Source of the DNA: Comamonas halotolerans
GTDB lineage: Bacteria > Pseudomonadota > Gammaproteobacteria > Burkholderiales > Burkholderiaceae_C
Assembly: GCF_030162935.1 (NCBI RefSeq)
Contig: NZ_JASAUZ010000045.1
Location: 1-64,000, forward strand
Direction: 5' to 3'
DNA length: 64,000 nt
Below are positions 9,769 through 18,937 of the stretch, piece after piece. The translations under genes and the position numbers were made by a program. The stretch's first letter is position 1. Each line of letters starts with the position of its first letter. The notes beneath the pieces are model-generated. The model ran no database searches. It saw only the letters and a program-made list of their open reading frames with translations, and was not told the origin of the DNA.

Positions 9769-10425
9769 ATGGGTAAGCAACAACGTGGTGGCACCATTCT
9801 TGGGCTCATCATCGGTTTGATTTTCGGCTTGGGTATTGCGCTGGGTGTGGCGGTGTACGTCACCAAAGTGCCAGTGCCTTTTCTCAATAAAGGGGATGCA
9901 CGCAACACGGAAGCCAGTGAAAGTGAGCGCAACCGCAACTGGGATCCCAACTCCCCTTTGCGCGGATCTTCGCCTGCGCTGCCTCCACCGGTGGTTGCCC
10001 CTGAGCCTCCCAGCGTTGCTGTGACGCCTTCGCAGCCGGTAGACCCTGTAGCGAAGCCGCCTGCATCCTCCGCAGATCCTCTGGGCGACCTGGCAAATGC
10101 GAAAGTCAAGGCTGCCGAGGCCAAAGCCGCCGCCGAGGCTAAAGCAGCTGCCAGTGCAGCTGCACCTGTTACGGCCGCCACTGCGGATGGCTCCAGCTAC
10201 TTTGTGCAAGCTGGCGCTTTCCGCACCCAAGGCGATGCCGATGCTCAGCGAGCCAAGTTGGCCATGCTGGGGTGGGAAGCCCGCATCAGTGAGCGTGAGC
10301 AAAATGGACGTCCTGTGTTCCGCGTGCGTGTAGGTCCATTTAGCAAGCGTGGTGATGCCGAACAGCTCAAACAAAAGCTGGACGGAGCGGGTGTGGACTC
10401 AGCTCTTGTTCGTGTGCGCCAGTGA
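9769..10425 (+). CDS. SPOR-domain protein (FtsN-like)
   Basis: 218-residue predicted inner-membrane, peptidoglycan-binding protein. It has a short cytoplasmic N terminus, one membrane helix (about residues 8-30, GGTILGLIIGLIFGLGIALG), a Pro/Ala-rich periplasmic linker with an alanine/lysine-rich segment (about 105-140), and a C-terminal SPOR domain from SSYFVQAGAF to the end. SPOR domains bind denuded glycan strands at division septa, and this architecture is that of FtsN-type division proteins; the position after argS is common in betaproteobacteria. An alternative GTG start exists at 9754; the ATG at 9769 is preferred because AGGCGG lies just upstream. Confidence 0.88.
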   Translation: MGKQQRGGTILGLIIGLIFGLGIALGVAVYVTKVPVPFLNKGDARNTEASESERNRNWDPNSPLRGSSPALPPPVVAPEPPSVAVTPSQPVDPVAKPPASSADPLGDLANAKVKAAEAKAAAEAKAAASAAAPVTAATADGSSYFVQAGAFRTQGDADAQRAKLAMLGWEARISEREQNGRPVFRVRVGPFSKRGDAEQLKQKLDGAGVDSALVRVRQ

Positions 10426-10483
10426 ACTTTTTGAGCTTTCAGCGCTCATACATCCCCTCATATCTCGATAAGGAGCTCTTTTG

Positions 10484-11131
10484 ATGCAACGCCGCCAGTT
10501 CTCTTTGGCTGCAGCCACAGCTGCTACCACCATGGCTTTCGGTGCCAATTCTGCGCTGGCGCAACAGGCTGCGCCCAAGGAAGGCAAGGAATATCTGCGC
10601 CTGTCTACACCCGCTCCGACCGAGGCCCCTGCCGGTAAAGTCGAAGTGGTGGAGTTCTTTTGGTACAGCTGCGGGCATTGCAATGCGTTTGAGCCCACAT
10701 TCGCAGCCTGGTTGCAAAAAAAGCCTGCCAATGTGACGGTGCGCCGTGTACCTGTGGCCTTCAATGCCAGCTTTGTGCCTCAGCAAAAGCTGTATTACAC
10801 CCTGCAAGCCATGGACAATTTCGAGGCCATGCATCTGAAGGTGTTCCACGCCATCCATGTAGAGCGCAACCGTCTGGCCAAGGATGAGGACATCTTCAAC
10901 TGGGTGGCCAAGCAAGGTGTTGATGTGAACAAGTTCAAGGAAATCTACAACTCGTTTAACGTATCCAGCCAGGTGCGCAAAGCTACGGCGCTGCAGCAAG
11001 CCTATGACGTGGAAGGCGTACCTTCCATGGGTGTGGCAGGGCGCTTTTACACCGATGGACCTCGTGCTGGCAGCATGACCAATGTGCTGAATGTGGTGGA
11101 ATATCTGGCGGCACAAAGCGCCAAGGCTTGA
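10484..11131 (+). CDS. dsbA: Thiol:disulfide interchange protein DsbA
   Basis: 215-residue periplasmic oxidase that introduces disulfide bonds into exported proteins. A signal peptide ends around ALAQ (residue 27); its n-region MQRRQFSLAA has a twin-arginine pair. The thioredoxin-fold active site is FFWYSCGHC with Cys63 and Cys66, the CGHC variant rather than the CPHC of E. coli. The cis-proline loop is the V-P pair of GVPSMGVAGRF near the C terminus. AAGGAG at 10470-10475 sets the ATG at 10484; a TTG immediately before it is in frame but unlikely. A terminator follows. Confidence 0.95.
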   Translation: MQRRQFSLAAATAATTMAFGANSALAQQAAPKEGKEYLRLSTPAPTEAPAGKVEVVEFFWYSCGHCNAFEPTFAAWLQKKPANVTVRRVPVAFNASFVPQQKLYYTLQAMDNFEAMHLKVFHAIHVERNRLAKDEDIFNWVAKQGVDVNKFKEIYNSFNVSSQVRKATALQQAYDVEGVPSMGVAGRFYTDGPRAGSMTNVLNVVEYLAAQSAKA

Positions 11132-11171
11132 TAAGCCAGCCTGAACATTGCTCAGCGGTTCATTCCGACAT

Positions 11172-11195
11172 AGCCCGCCATGTGCGGGCTTTTTT
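11172..11195 (+). terminator. Intrinsic terminator after dsbA
   Basis: The stem AGCCCGC / GCGGGCT with loop CATGT is followed by a T run, 40 bases beyond the dsbA stop and before lptA. It separates the argS-dsbA group from the lpt-rpoN group. Confidence 0.85.
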
Positions 11196-11222
11196 GATGG
11201 AAAACAAGGATGCGTGACTACA

Positions 11223-11888
11223 ATGTCCAGCAAGAAACGTGCCTTTGCCATGACACCTAAACTCATCACCTGCCTTTTGTTGACAGCCCTTAGCGGGGTT
11301 TACGGCGTTGCACACGCGGAGCGCGCTGACCGTGACAAACCCATGAATATCGAAGCGGATGCTTTGCGTCATGACGAGCTCAAGCAAACCAGCGTCTTCA
11401 CGGGCAACGTGGTGATGACCAAGGGCACCATTGTGCTGCGCGGCGCGCAGCTTGATGTGCGCCAGGATGCAGAGGGTTATCAGCACGGCACAATCAAGGC
11501 AGACACGGGCAAGCGGGCCTACTTTCGCCAAAAGCGTGACACCCCGCCAGGGGCTCCCGATGAGTTTGTCGAAGGAGAAGGCGAAGTCATCGAGTACAAC
11601 GGCAAGACGGATGATGTGAAGCTGATTCGCCGGGCGCAGCTACGCCGCTATACCGGAGGCAAGCTCAGCGACGACATCATGGGCAGCATCATTACCTATA
11701 ACAACTTGACGGATGTTTTCACCGTGGATGGCGAAAAGCGCACCAACCAACCCTCATCGGCGCCTGCTGGCTCAGGGGGGCGAGTGCGAGCCATTTTGGC
11801 ACCCAAGGCCAGCTCTTCCACGCAGCCATCGACTGCACCTGCGCAGCCCTTGCAGCCTTCCAGCGAATTGAATTTGCAAGGTAAGTAA
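11223..11888 (+). CDS. lptA: Lipopolysaccharide transport periplasmic protein LptA
   Basis: 221-residue periplasmic component of the LPS bridge between the inner-membrane LptBFGC complex and outer-membrane LptDE. The signal peptide ends at VAHA; the mature part starts with the OstA-like beta-jellyroll segment DKPMNIEADALRHDELKQ, with SVFTGNVVMTKGTIVLRG and YNGKTDDVKLIRRAQLRR. The C-terminal 40 residues are a Ser/Pro/Ala-rich tail. The ATG at 11223 is weakly supported by AAGGA upstream; an in-frame ATG at 11250 is an alternative. The stop overlaps the lptB start as TAATG, so LptA and LptB are coupled. lptC is not in the window. Confidence 0.94.
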   Translation: MSSKKRAFAMTPKLITCLLLTALSGVYGVAHAERADRDKPMNIEADALRHDELKQTSVFTGNVVMTKGTIVLRGAQLDVRQDAEGYQHGTIKADTGKRAYFRQKRDTPPGAPDEFVEGEGEVIEYNGKTDDVKLIRRAQLRRYTGGKLSDDIMGSIITYNNLTDVFTVDGEKRTNQPSSAPAGSGGRVRAILAPKASSSTQPSTAPAQPLQPSSELNLQGK

Positions 11889-12658
11889 TGACAGACCACA
11901 TCCAAGACAGCGCAGGGGGCAGCAAGCTTGAGGCGCGCCATCTGGCCAAGTCCTATGGCAGCCGAAAGGTGGTCAAAGATGTTTCCATGACGGTGCAAAA
12001 AGGTGAAGTTGTGGGTTTGCTCGGCCCCAATGGCGCAGGCAAAACCACCTCTTTCTACATGATTGTGGGACTGGTGCGCAGTGACGGAGGGGATGTCTTT
12101 ATAGATGGGCACTCTGTGGGCAGCATGCCTATTCACCAACGTTCACGCCTGGGCCTGTCGTATCTGCCGCAAGAGGCTTCCATCTTCCGCAAGCTGAATG
12201 TGGAAGACAACGTGCGTGCAGTGCTGGAGTTGCAGCGCGACGAGGCGGGCAAGGCTTTGTCCCGAGATGCCATTGAGCAGCAACTCACCACACTGCTGCA
12301 AGAGTTGCGTGTGGAGCATTTGCGCAAGTCACCATCCCTGGCGCTCTCGGGCGGTGAACGACGCCGTGTGGAAATTGCCCGCGCCCTGGCAACGAATCCG
12401 CGATTCATCTTGCTGGACGAGCCATTTGCCGGTATTGACCCGATCGCGGTGATCGAAATTCAGCGCATTATTGGTTTTCTCAAAGAGCGCGGTATTGGCG
12501 TGCTGATTACCGATCACAATGTACGCGAAACACTGGGTATTTGTGACCACGCGTTCATTATCAGTGATGGCACAGTGCTGGCACAAGGGACACCGCAGGA
12601 AATTGTCGAGAACCCGGATGTGCGTCGGGTTTACCTCGGCGAACACTTCCGCATGTAA
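11888..12658 (+). CDS. lptB: LPS export ABC transporter ATP-binding protein LptB
   Basis: 256-residue cytoplasmic ATPase that powers LPS extraction by LptFGC. Walker A GPNGAGKTT (about residues 40-48), Q-loop YLPQEASIF, signature LSGGERRRVEIARAL and Walker B FILLDEPFAGIDP, with the switch histidine in ITDHNVRETL, are all intact. The combination YLPQEAS plus HNVRETL is characteristic of LptB rather than of other ABC ATPases. Located between lptA (one-base overlap) and rpoN, the conserved proteobacterial order. Confidence 0.98.
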   Translation: MTDHIQDSAGGSKLEARHLAKSYGSRKVVKDVSMTVQKGEVVGLLGPNGAGKTTSFYMIVGLVRSDGGDVFIDGHSVGSMPIHQRSRLGLSYLPQEASIFRKLNVEDNVRAVLELQRDEAGKALSRDAIEQQLTTLLQELRVEHLRKSPSLALSGGERRRVEIARALATNPRFILLDEPFAGIDPIAVIEIQRIIGFLKERGIGVLITDHNVRETLGICDHAFIISDGTVLAQGTPQEIVENPDVRRVYLGEHFRM

Positions 12659-12716
12659 CCCTCTTTCGCGGTGTCATAAAGAACAACAAGGTCAGAGAGA
12701 GTAAGAGGGGTATAGC

Positions 12717-14294
12717 GTGAAGCCAGGTTTGTCACTGCGGGTCTCACAGCATTTGGCGCTCACACCGCAACTGCAGCAATCCATTCGCCTCTTGCAGCTA
12801 TCAACGCTGGAGCTTTCTCAAGAAGTCGAGCAAATGCTCGACGACAACCCTTTCCTGGAACTGTCCACCGACGATGTCCCCCGTGAAGAGTCTGGGGTGG
12901 ATCGTGCAGATGCCGCACCCGAGCACGACGCATCCGCCGTTGATGAATCGCACCATGCCTCAGCCGACAGCACGGTCACTGCGCAAGACAGTGCGGAGCC
13001 GGACTTCTCTGGTGCAGACAATGATCTGCCCAATGACTGGGAAGGCGACGGCAGTGTGGACATGTCATCGTTTGACGAAGGTGAATGGGGCAGCGAAGCC
13101 CCAGCGCGTGGCAGCCGCCATGACGAGGAAGATGCGCCAACGGCGTTGGAGTTGGCGGGGGCACATGAGTCGCTGACGGACTTTCTGCACCAGCAAGCAA
13201 TGACCTTGCGCTTGTCGGAGCTGGATGCCTGTGCGCTACGGTTCTTGATAGAAAACCTGAACGATGACGGCTATCTGGAAGATTCGCTGCAAGAACTGGC
13301 CGAGGGGCTGGCGGGCTCAGAAGATCTGGAGCAACTGGAAGAGCTGGTGCACCGCTTCACTGTAGCACTGCGCTTGTTGCAGTCCCTGGAGCCGGTAGGG
13401 GTTGGAGCGCGCGATTTGTCAGAGTGTTTGCGTCTGCAACTACAGCATATGCGTAACCAGGGGGATGACAGCGAACTGGTTGATATGGCTTTGTCCGTGT
13501 GCGCCCAACCCCTGGAAATGCTTGCACGAAGAGATGTGCGCAAGCTCATGCAGGTCTGCGGGTTGCCCGAAGCCAAGGTTCGCGCTGCTTTGGGGATGAT
13601 TGCGCGGCTGGAGCCCAAGCCTGGACGCCGCTTCGCCGATGTAGAGCGCCATATCATCGTGCCCGATGTGATTGTGAAAAAGTCCAACCGCCGTGGTGCA
13701 GACGGCCTGATGCAATTCAGCGTGCAGCTCAATCCGGATGTGATGCCCCGGTTACGCGTGCATGAGATCTACGCGGGGGCGCTGCGAGGCCACAAGGGCA
13801 GTGAAGGGCACGCCGGTTTGCAGCAACGTTTGCAAGAAGCACGCTGGTTTATCAAAAACGTGCAGCAACGCTTTGACACCATCTTGCGCGTGTCCAAAGC
13901 CATCGTGGATCGGCAAAAAAACTTCTTTGTACATGGCGAATTGGCCATGCGTCCGCTGGTGTTGCGCGATATTGCCGATGAACTGGGCTTGCATGAATCC
14001 ACTATCAGCCGGGTAACCACGGCCAAATACATGGCGACACCGCACGGGACCTATGAGCTGAAATTTTTCTTTGGTTCGGGTTTGGGCACGGAAACTGGAG
14101 GCAATGCTTCCAGCACGGCGGTGCGTGCCTTGATCAAGCAATTTGTGTCGGCAGAAAGTCCGAAAAAACCGCTATCGGACAGCCAGATTGCAGAAATGCT
14201 CAAAGAGCAGGGCATTGAGTGTGCCCGCCGCACGGTGGCGAAATACCGAGAAGCGCTGAAGATTGCGCCCGCCAATTTGCGAAAAGCGTTGTAA
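12717..14294 (+). CDS. rpoN: RNA polymerase sigma-54 factor
   Basis: 525-residue alternative sigma factor recognising -24/-12 promoters. Region I is glutamine- and leucine-rich (LALTPQLQQSIRLLQLS, about residues 12-28), the acidic region II linker is long (about 55-140), and the core-binding and DNA-binding parts follow, ending with the invariant RpoN box ARRTVAKYRE near residue 505. The HTH segment LGLHESTISRVTTAKY is intact. Translation starts at a GTG (12717) after AGAGGGG. As usual it follows lptB, but the customary downstream hpf and ptsN genes are missing and a terminator plus the ribose operon follow instead. Confidence 0.97.
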   Translation: MKPGLSLRVSQHLALTPQLQQSIRLLQLSTLELSQEVEQMLDDNPFLELSTDDVPREESGVDRADAAPEHDASAVDESHHASADSTVTAQDSAEPDFSGADNDLPNDWEGDGSVDMSSFDEGEWGSEAPARGSRHDEEDAPTALELAGAHESLTDFLHQQAMTLRLSELDACALRFLIENLNDDGYLEDSLQELAEGLAGSEDLEQLEELVHRFTVALRLLQSLEPVGVGARDLSECLRLQLQHMRNQGDDSELVDMALSVCAQPLEMLARRDVRKLMQVCGLPEAKVRAALGMIARLEPKPGRRFADVERHIIVPDVIVKKSNRRGADGLMQFSVQLNPDVMPRLRVHEIYAGALRGHKGSEGHAGLQQRLQEARWFIKNVQQRFDTILRVSKAIVDRQKNFFVHGELAMRPLVLRDIADELGLHESTISRVTTAKYMATPHGTYELKFFFGSGLGTETGGNASSTAVRALIKQFVSAESPKKPLSDSQIAEMLKEQGIECARRTVAKYREALKIAPANLRKAL

Positions 14295-14364
14295 GCCAAA
14301 GGATCAACCCGTAGCGACAATGTTGGTTTGTGCTAACTCGCTGGCTAAGCTGGAGGCTGCCCGA

Positions 14365-14370
14365 TAAAAT
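14365..14370 (+). promoter_or_regulatory. Candidate -10 element of the rbs operon
   Basis: TAAAAT matches the -10 consensus at five of six bases and lies about 100 bases before rbsB; no good -35 hexamer is visible. The hairpin at 14394-14413 would lie in the leader if this promoter is used. Confidence 0.3.
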
Positions 14371-14393
14371 CGCGCGGACATCCATCACGAAAT

Positions 14394-14420
14394 GCGCTAC
14401 CTCCGGGTGGCGCTTTTCTT
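14394..14420 (+). terminator. Terminator after rpoN (or rbs leader hairpin)
   Basis: GCGCTACC pairs with GGTGGCGC (one wobble pair) around the loop TCCG, followed by TTTTCTTTT. It lies 100 bases after the rpoN stop and 50 before rbsB. It fits an intrinsic terminator of the lptA-lptB-rpoN transcript; if the promoter at 14365 is real it would act as an attenuator of rbs. Confidence 0.65.
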
Positions 14421-14471
14421 TTCCCGGCTAGTGTTAACCAGTTGAGCGCGAGCAGCGCTCGGAGTACTACC

Positions 14472-15416
14472 ATGCAACAACGTCGTCACACTCTTTTGGC
14501 CATTGGTGCCGCTACTTTGGCTGCTTTCGGTGCTTTGGCACCCGTAGCCCATGCCGAAGAAAAGCCCAAGGTGGCGCTGGTCATGAAGTCGCTGGCCAAT
14601 GAGTTCTTCCGCACCATGGAAGATGGTGCCAAGGCTCATAACAAGGAGCACAAAAACTATGTGCTGGTGAGCAACGGCATCAAGAATGAGACGGACACGG
14701 CTGCCCAGATCAAGATGGTCGAGCAGATGGTGGCTCAGAAGGCACAGGCAATTGTGATTGCACCGGCTGACTCCAAGGCACTGGTGCCCGTGCTCAAGAG
14801 TGCGGTGGACAAGGGCGTGATCGTGGTGAACATCGACAACCGCCTTGATCCCGAAGCGCTGAAGGAAAAGGGTCTGAACATTCCTTTCGTCGGTCCCGAC
14901 AACCGCTTGGGCGCGAAGATTGTGGGCGAACATCTGGCCAAACAGCTGCAAGCTGGTGACAAGGTCGGCATTATTGAAGGCGTTTCCACCACCACCAATG
15001 CGCAGCAGCGTACAGCTGGTTTCAAGGATGCCATGGACGCCGCCAAGATGACGATCGTAGGTGTGCAGTCGGGCAATTGGGAAATCGCCAACGGCAACAC
15101 CGTGGCGGCAGGCATGATGCGCGAGAATCCTGATCTGAAGGCACTGCTGGCAGGCAATGACTCCATGGCGCTGGGAGCTGTGGCTGCGGTAAAGGCTGCA
15201 GGCAAGACTGGCAAGGTGCTTGTGGTGGGCTATGACAACATCCAGGCCATCAAGCCCATGCTCAAGGACGGCCGTGTGCTGGCTACAGCCGACCAGTTTG
15301 CCGCCAAGCAAGCGGCTTTCGGTATTGATGTGGCATTGAAAGCCATCAAGGACAAGACGCCCCAAGCCCAGTTGCCAGCCGAGGTGAAAACCGACGTGGT
15401 TCTGGTGACCAAGTAA
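14472..15416 (+). CDS. rbsB: Ribose ABC transporter substrate-binding protein
   Basis: 314-residue periplasmic binding protein of the RbsB/Peripla_BP_4 class. The signal peptide ends at VAHA (about residue 28). The mature start KPKVALVMKSLANEFFRTMEDGAKAH, then AAQIKMVEQMVAQKAQAIVIAP, VNIDNRLD, IPFVGPDNRLGAKIVGEHL and GILLAGNDSMALGA-type segments are characteristic. The ATG at 14472 has GGAG upstream; the frame extends 10 codons further. It is the first gene of rbsB-A-C-K-D; the kinase and pyranase downstream are what point to ribose, since binding proteins of this class also serve other pentoses. Confidence 0.9.
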   Translation: MQQRRHTLLAIGAATLAAFGALAPVAHAEEKPKVALVMKSLANEFFRTMEDGAKAHNKEHKNYVLVSNGIKNETDTAAQIKMVEQMVAQKAQAIVIAPADSKALVPVLKSAVDKGVIVVNIDNRLDPEALKEKGLNIPFVGPDNRLGAKIVGEHLAKQLQAGDKVGIIEGVSTTTNAQQRTAGFKDAMDAAKMTIVGVQSGNWEIANGNTVAAGMMRENPDLKALLAGNDSMALGAVAAVKAAGKTGKVLVVGYDNIQAIKPMLKDGRVLATADQFAAKQAAFGIDVALKAIKDKTPQAQLPAEVKTDVVLVTK

Positions 15417-15426
15417 GAGGCGGGTC

Positions 15427-16998
15427 ATGTCACACCCCAATCCAGCAGATCGCGCCAGCGTGGTCATGCGCCTGCAAGGCATTGGCAAGGACTACGGTGA
15501 CAGCACCGTCCTGGATGGCGTCAGCCTGGATCTGCGCGCGGGCGAGGTACTGGCGTTGACGGGCGAAAACGGTGCGGGAAAGAGTACCTGCTCCAAGATC
15601 ATGTGCGGTCTGGTCGCACCCACGCGTGGGCAGATGACGCTCATGGAGCAGCGATTTGCGCCGGTCTCACGCACTGATGCCGAGCGTCAGGGCGTTCGCA
15701 TGGTGCTGCAGGAGCTGGGGCTGGTGAATACGCTCAGCGTGGCCGAGAACCTGTTGCTGGATCGGTTGCCTCACCGTTTTGGCATGGTTGATCGCCACCG
15801 ACTCAACGAAATGGCGCGCGCGCAATTGGCCAAGATGGGGCTGGACCATATCGATCCTCGCACCCAGGTGTCCGAGTTGGGCATCGGCATGCAGCAAATG
15901 GTGGAAATTGCCCGCAATCTGCGCGATGGCAACCGGGTGCTGGTGCTCGATGAACCCACTGCCATGCTGACGGCCAAGGAAATCGAGCACCTGTTCACGC
16001 AGATTGATCTGATGAAGGCGCAAGGCGTGGCCTTGGTCTACGTTTCGCACCGCCTGGAAGAGTTGCAGCGCGTAGCCGAGCGCGTGGCGGTGCTGCGTGA
16101 CGGCCGCCTGGTCGATGTATTGCCGATGCAGGGGCTGTCCGAGGCTACGCTGGTAGAGCGCATGGTGGGCCGTCATGTGGAAACGCTGGACGAAAAACCG
16201 CGCCGCAAGGCTGGCCCTGTATTGATGCGGGCGGAAAACATGTCGCGTGGCGAGGTGGTCAAGAACGTGAGCCTGGAGCTGCATGCTGGCGAAGTGCTGG
16301 GTGTGGCAGGTCTGGTGGGTGCAGGCCGTACCGAGTTGCTGCGTCTGCTTTACGGCGCAGACAAGGCCGATAGCGGCAACATTGAACTGACGGGGCAGCA
16401 CCCTGACCAGCAAGCGCAAACCGTAACTCCCAACTGGCGCAGCCCCATGCAGGCGGTACGTGCAGGCATTGGCTTGATTACTGAAGATCGCAAGGCGCAA
16501 GGGCTGTTGCTGCCGCAGTCGATCCGTGTGAATACGTCGCTCAGCCATCTGGGCTCGGTCTCGGGTGGTGGCTGGCTCAACCGTTCGCGCGAAGCACAGC
16601 TGGCCAAACACATGGTCCAGCGCTTGCGGGTGCGTGCCTTCAATGCAGAGCAACCTGTGGGCACGCTCAGCGGTGGCAACCAGCAGAAGGTGATTTTTGC
16701 GCGTTGGCTGCACCGCGATTGCCCTGTGGTGCTGTTGGATGAACCTACCCGTGGTGTCGATGTGGGCGCTCGCGCGGACCTGTATGCCGAAATCAACACC
16801 ATGACCAGCCAGGGCAAGGGCGTGATGGTGGTCTCCAGCGACTTGCGTGAGCTGATGGAGCTATGCGACCGAATCGCCGTGATGTATCAAGGCCGCATCG
16901 TGGCCACTTTTGAACGCGGTGCATGGAGCCAGAAAGCCTTGCTGGCCGCCGCGTTTGGCGATGTAGCCGATGAAGCCTCTGCTGCTGCAGCGGCCTAA
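15427..16998 (+). CDS. rbsA: Ribose ABC transporter ATP-binding protein
   Basis: 523-residue ATPase with two fused nucleotide-binding domains, as in RbsA/MglA/XylG. The first has an intact Walker A (GENGAGKST, about residues 45-53) and Walker B (VLVLDEPTAML). The second has the degenerate Walker A GLVGAGRTELLRLLYG usual for this family, with an intact signature LSGGNQQKV and VVLLDEPTRGVDVG. The first-domain signature is LGIGMQQMVEIARNL, also usual for the family. It starts 10 bases after rbsB with AAGAGGCGGG upstream. Confidence 0.93.
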   Translation: MSHPNPADRASVVMRLQGIGKDYGDSTVLDGVSLDLRAGEVLALTGENGAGKSTCSKIMCGLVAPTRGQMTLMEQRFAPVSRTDAERQGVRMVLQELGLVNTLSVAENLLLDRLPHRFGMVDRHRLNEMARAQLAKMGLDHIDPRTQVSELGIGMQQMVEIARNLRDGNRVLVLDEPTAMLTAKEIEHLFTQIDLMKAQGVALVYVSHRLEELQRVAERVAVLRDGRLVDVLPMQGLSEATLVERMVGRHVETLDEKPRRKAGPVLMRAENMSRGEVVKNVSLELHAGEVLGVAGLVGAGRTELLRLLYGADKADSGNIELTGQHPDQQAQTVTPNWRSPMQAVRAGIGLITEDRKAQGLLLPQSIRVNTSLSHLGSVSGGGWLNRSREAQLAKHMVQRLRVRAFNAEQPVGTLSGGNQQKVIFARWLHRDCPVVLLDEPTRGVDVGARADLYAEINTMTSQGKGVMVVSSDLRELMELCDRIAVMYQGRIVATFERGAWSQKALLAAAFGDVADEASAAAAA

Positions 16999-17016
16999 CA
17001 ACAATATTTACGACCC

Positions 17017-18003
17017 ATGTCTTCTACTTCTACCTCTACTCCACCCGCAGCACGCAGTCCCTGGCGCCAGGAAATGGGCACCTATATCGGCCTGGTTGTG
17101 GTGCTGATTGCCATGGTGGCGTTGTTCAGCTCCCTGTCGGACTATTTCTTCACCAAGGACACCTTGCTGTCGATTGCCAATGAAATTCCCGCCCTGGCGG
17201 TGATGGCCGTCGGCATGACCTTTATTTTGATCATTGCGGGCATTGACCTGTCCGTGGGCTCGGTGCTGGCGCTGAGTGCAGCGGCAGCGGCAGCGGCCAT
17301 GCTGCAGTGGGAGTGGGGAGCCTGGGGCGCAGCCGTGCTGGGCTTGATGGTGGGTGTGGTCTGTGGAGCCATCACTGGCGGCATTTCGGTCGCCTGGCAA
17401 CTGCCCAGCTTCATTGTTTCGCTGGGCATGCTGGAGGCGGTGCGCGGCGGCGCCTACCTGGTGACCGATTCGCGCACCCAGTATGTGGGCGATGCCATGG
17501 GTGGCCTGGCCACACCGTGGGTGGCAGGCCTGTCGGCATCATTTTTCATCGCGATCGTGGTGGTCATCATTGGCCAGCTGGTGCTGTCGCGCACCGTGTT
17601 TGGCCGCTATGTGGTGGGTATTGGCACAAACGAAGAAGCCATGCGTCTTGCGGGTGTCGACCCTCGTCCCATCCGCATCACCGTGTTTGCCGTCATGGGC
17701 TTTTTGGCTGCCTTGGCGGGTTTGATGCAATCGGCGCGTCTGGAAGCCGCGGACCCCAATGCAGGCTCTGGCATGGAGCTGCAAGTGATTGCTGCCGTGG
17801 TGATCGGCGGCACCAGTCTGATGGGCGGCCGAGGTTCCGTCATCAACACCTTCTTTGGAGTGTTGATCATCGCCGTGCTTGAAGCTGGCTTGGCACAGAT
17901 TGGCGCCAGCGAACCCAGCAAGCGCATTATTACCGGGGCAGTGATTGTGGTGGCCGTGGTGGTGGACACTATTCGCCAGCGCCGCAGCGCGCGCAAACAT
18001 TGA
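17017..18003 (+). CDS. rbsC: Ribose ABC transporter permease
   Basis: 328-residue inner-membrane permease of the BPD_transp_2 (RbsC/XylH/AraH) family with about 8-10 helices. Typical segments: VMAVGMTFILIIAGIDLSVG, NEEAMRLAGVDPRPIRI (the coupling loop) and GGTSLMGGRGSVINTFFGVLII. The gene follows rbsA by 18 bases; no strong ribosome binding site is evident before the ATG. Together with RbsA and RbsB it makes a complete importer. Confidence 0.93.
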   Translation: MSSTSTSTPPAARSPWRQEMGTYIGLVVVLIAMVALFSSLSDYFFTKDTLLSIANEIPALAVMAVGMTFILIIAGIDLSVGSVLALSAAAAAAAMLQWEWGAWGAAVLGLMVGVVCGAITGGISVAWQLPSFIVSLGMLEAVRGGAYLVTDSRTQYVGDAMGGLATPWVAGLSASFFIAIVVVIIGQLVLSRTVFGRYVVGIGTNEEAMRLAGVDPRPIRITVFAVMGFLAALAGLMQSARLEAADPNAGSGMELQVIAAVVIGGTSLMGGRGSVINTFFGVLIIAVLEAGLAQIGASEPSKRIITGAVIVVAVVVDTIRQRRSARKH

Positions 18004-18022
18004 TCGCTGGAGCGCTGCTTTT

Positions 18023-18937
18023 ATGACGCAATCTTCCAAGACCCGTATCGTTGTGCTGGGCAGTTTGAATATGGATGTGGTGCTGCGTTGCGACACCATA
18101 CCCGCTCGCGGCGAAACCGTGCATGCGCAGGACCTGAGCTACATCCCCGGTGGCAAAGGCGGCAACCAGGCGGTGGCGTGTGCGCGCCATGGAGCTGATG
18201 TGGCGCTGGTGGGCTGCGTGGGCCGTGATGCACATGGCGAGGTTCTGCGCAGCGCACTGGCTGCCGATGGCGTGGATGTGACCCATGTGGCGGTGCGTGA
18301 TGGCGTCGCCACAGGCTCGGCAGTGGTGATGGTGGAGGCCGATGGCAGCAACCGCATCGCAGTGATTCCCGGCGCGAATGCGCAGGCGGATCTGCCTGTG
18401 AACTTTATCGAGGTGCTCACGCATGCAGACTATCTGGTGGTGCAGTTTGAAACACCGCTGCAAGTGCTGGACCGCGCGCTCATGCAGGCGCATCAGGTGG
18501 GCTGCAAAGTGGTGTTGAACCCTTCTCCAGTGAAGTCTGTGCCCAGTGCCTGGTGGCCCCTGCTGGACACGCTGGTGGTCAATGAGCACGAAGCGGCAGA
18601 GCTGTCGGGCATGGCCGTGACGGATGCGGACACCGCACTGCGCGCCGCCCAGCATTTTCTGGCGCTGGGTGTACAGCAAGTGGTGGTGACCTTGGGCAGC
18701 CAAGGTGCCATGGCGCTGAATACCCAAGGGCATAGCGTGCATCCTGCGCCCAAGGTGCATGTGGTGGACACGACCTCGGCAGGGGACACTTTCCTCGGCA
18801 CCATGACTACCCGTCTGGGCGAAGGTTGCACGCTGGCACATGCGGTGGAGTGGGGCATTCGTGCTGCCAGTCTATGCATTGGTCGTGCAGGCGCACAACC
18901 ATCCATCCCGCAGCGCGCTGAAGTGGAGCAAGCATGA
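18023..18937 (+). CDS. rbsK: Ribokinase
   Basis: 304-residue PfkB-family sugar kinase phosphorylating D-ribose to ribose 5-phosphate. Both PfkB signatures are present: the N-terminal GGKGGNQAVACARHGADVAL (about residues 44-63) and the C-terminal DTTSAGDTFLGT (about 253-264) with the catalytic Asp. NMDVV and N-P-S-P motifs also fit ribokinase. The ATG at 18023 follows GGAG at 18009-18012. Its stop overlaps the rbsD start (ATGA), so RbsK and RbsD are coupled. Confidence 0.93.
   Translation: MTQSSKTRIVVLGSLNMDVVLRCDTIPARGETVHAQDLSYIPGGKGGNQAVACARHGADVALVGCVGRDAHGEVLRSALAADGVDVTHVAVRDGVATGSAVVMVEADGSNRIAVIPGANAQADLPVNFIEVLTHADYLVVQFETPLQVLDRALMQAHQVGCKVVLNPSPVKSVPSAWWPLLDTLVVNEHEAAELSGMAVTDADTALRAAQHFLALGVQQVVVTLGSQGAMALNTQGHSVHPAPKVHVVDTTSAGDTFLGTMTTRLGEGCTLAHAVEWGIRAASLCIGRAGAQPSIPQRAEVEQA

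Noticed and set aside
14397-15488. Minus-strand open frame of 363 codons opposite rbsB
   Set aside because: Antisense shadow of a well-supported binding-protein gene; His- and Leu-rich without domain character.
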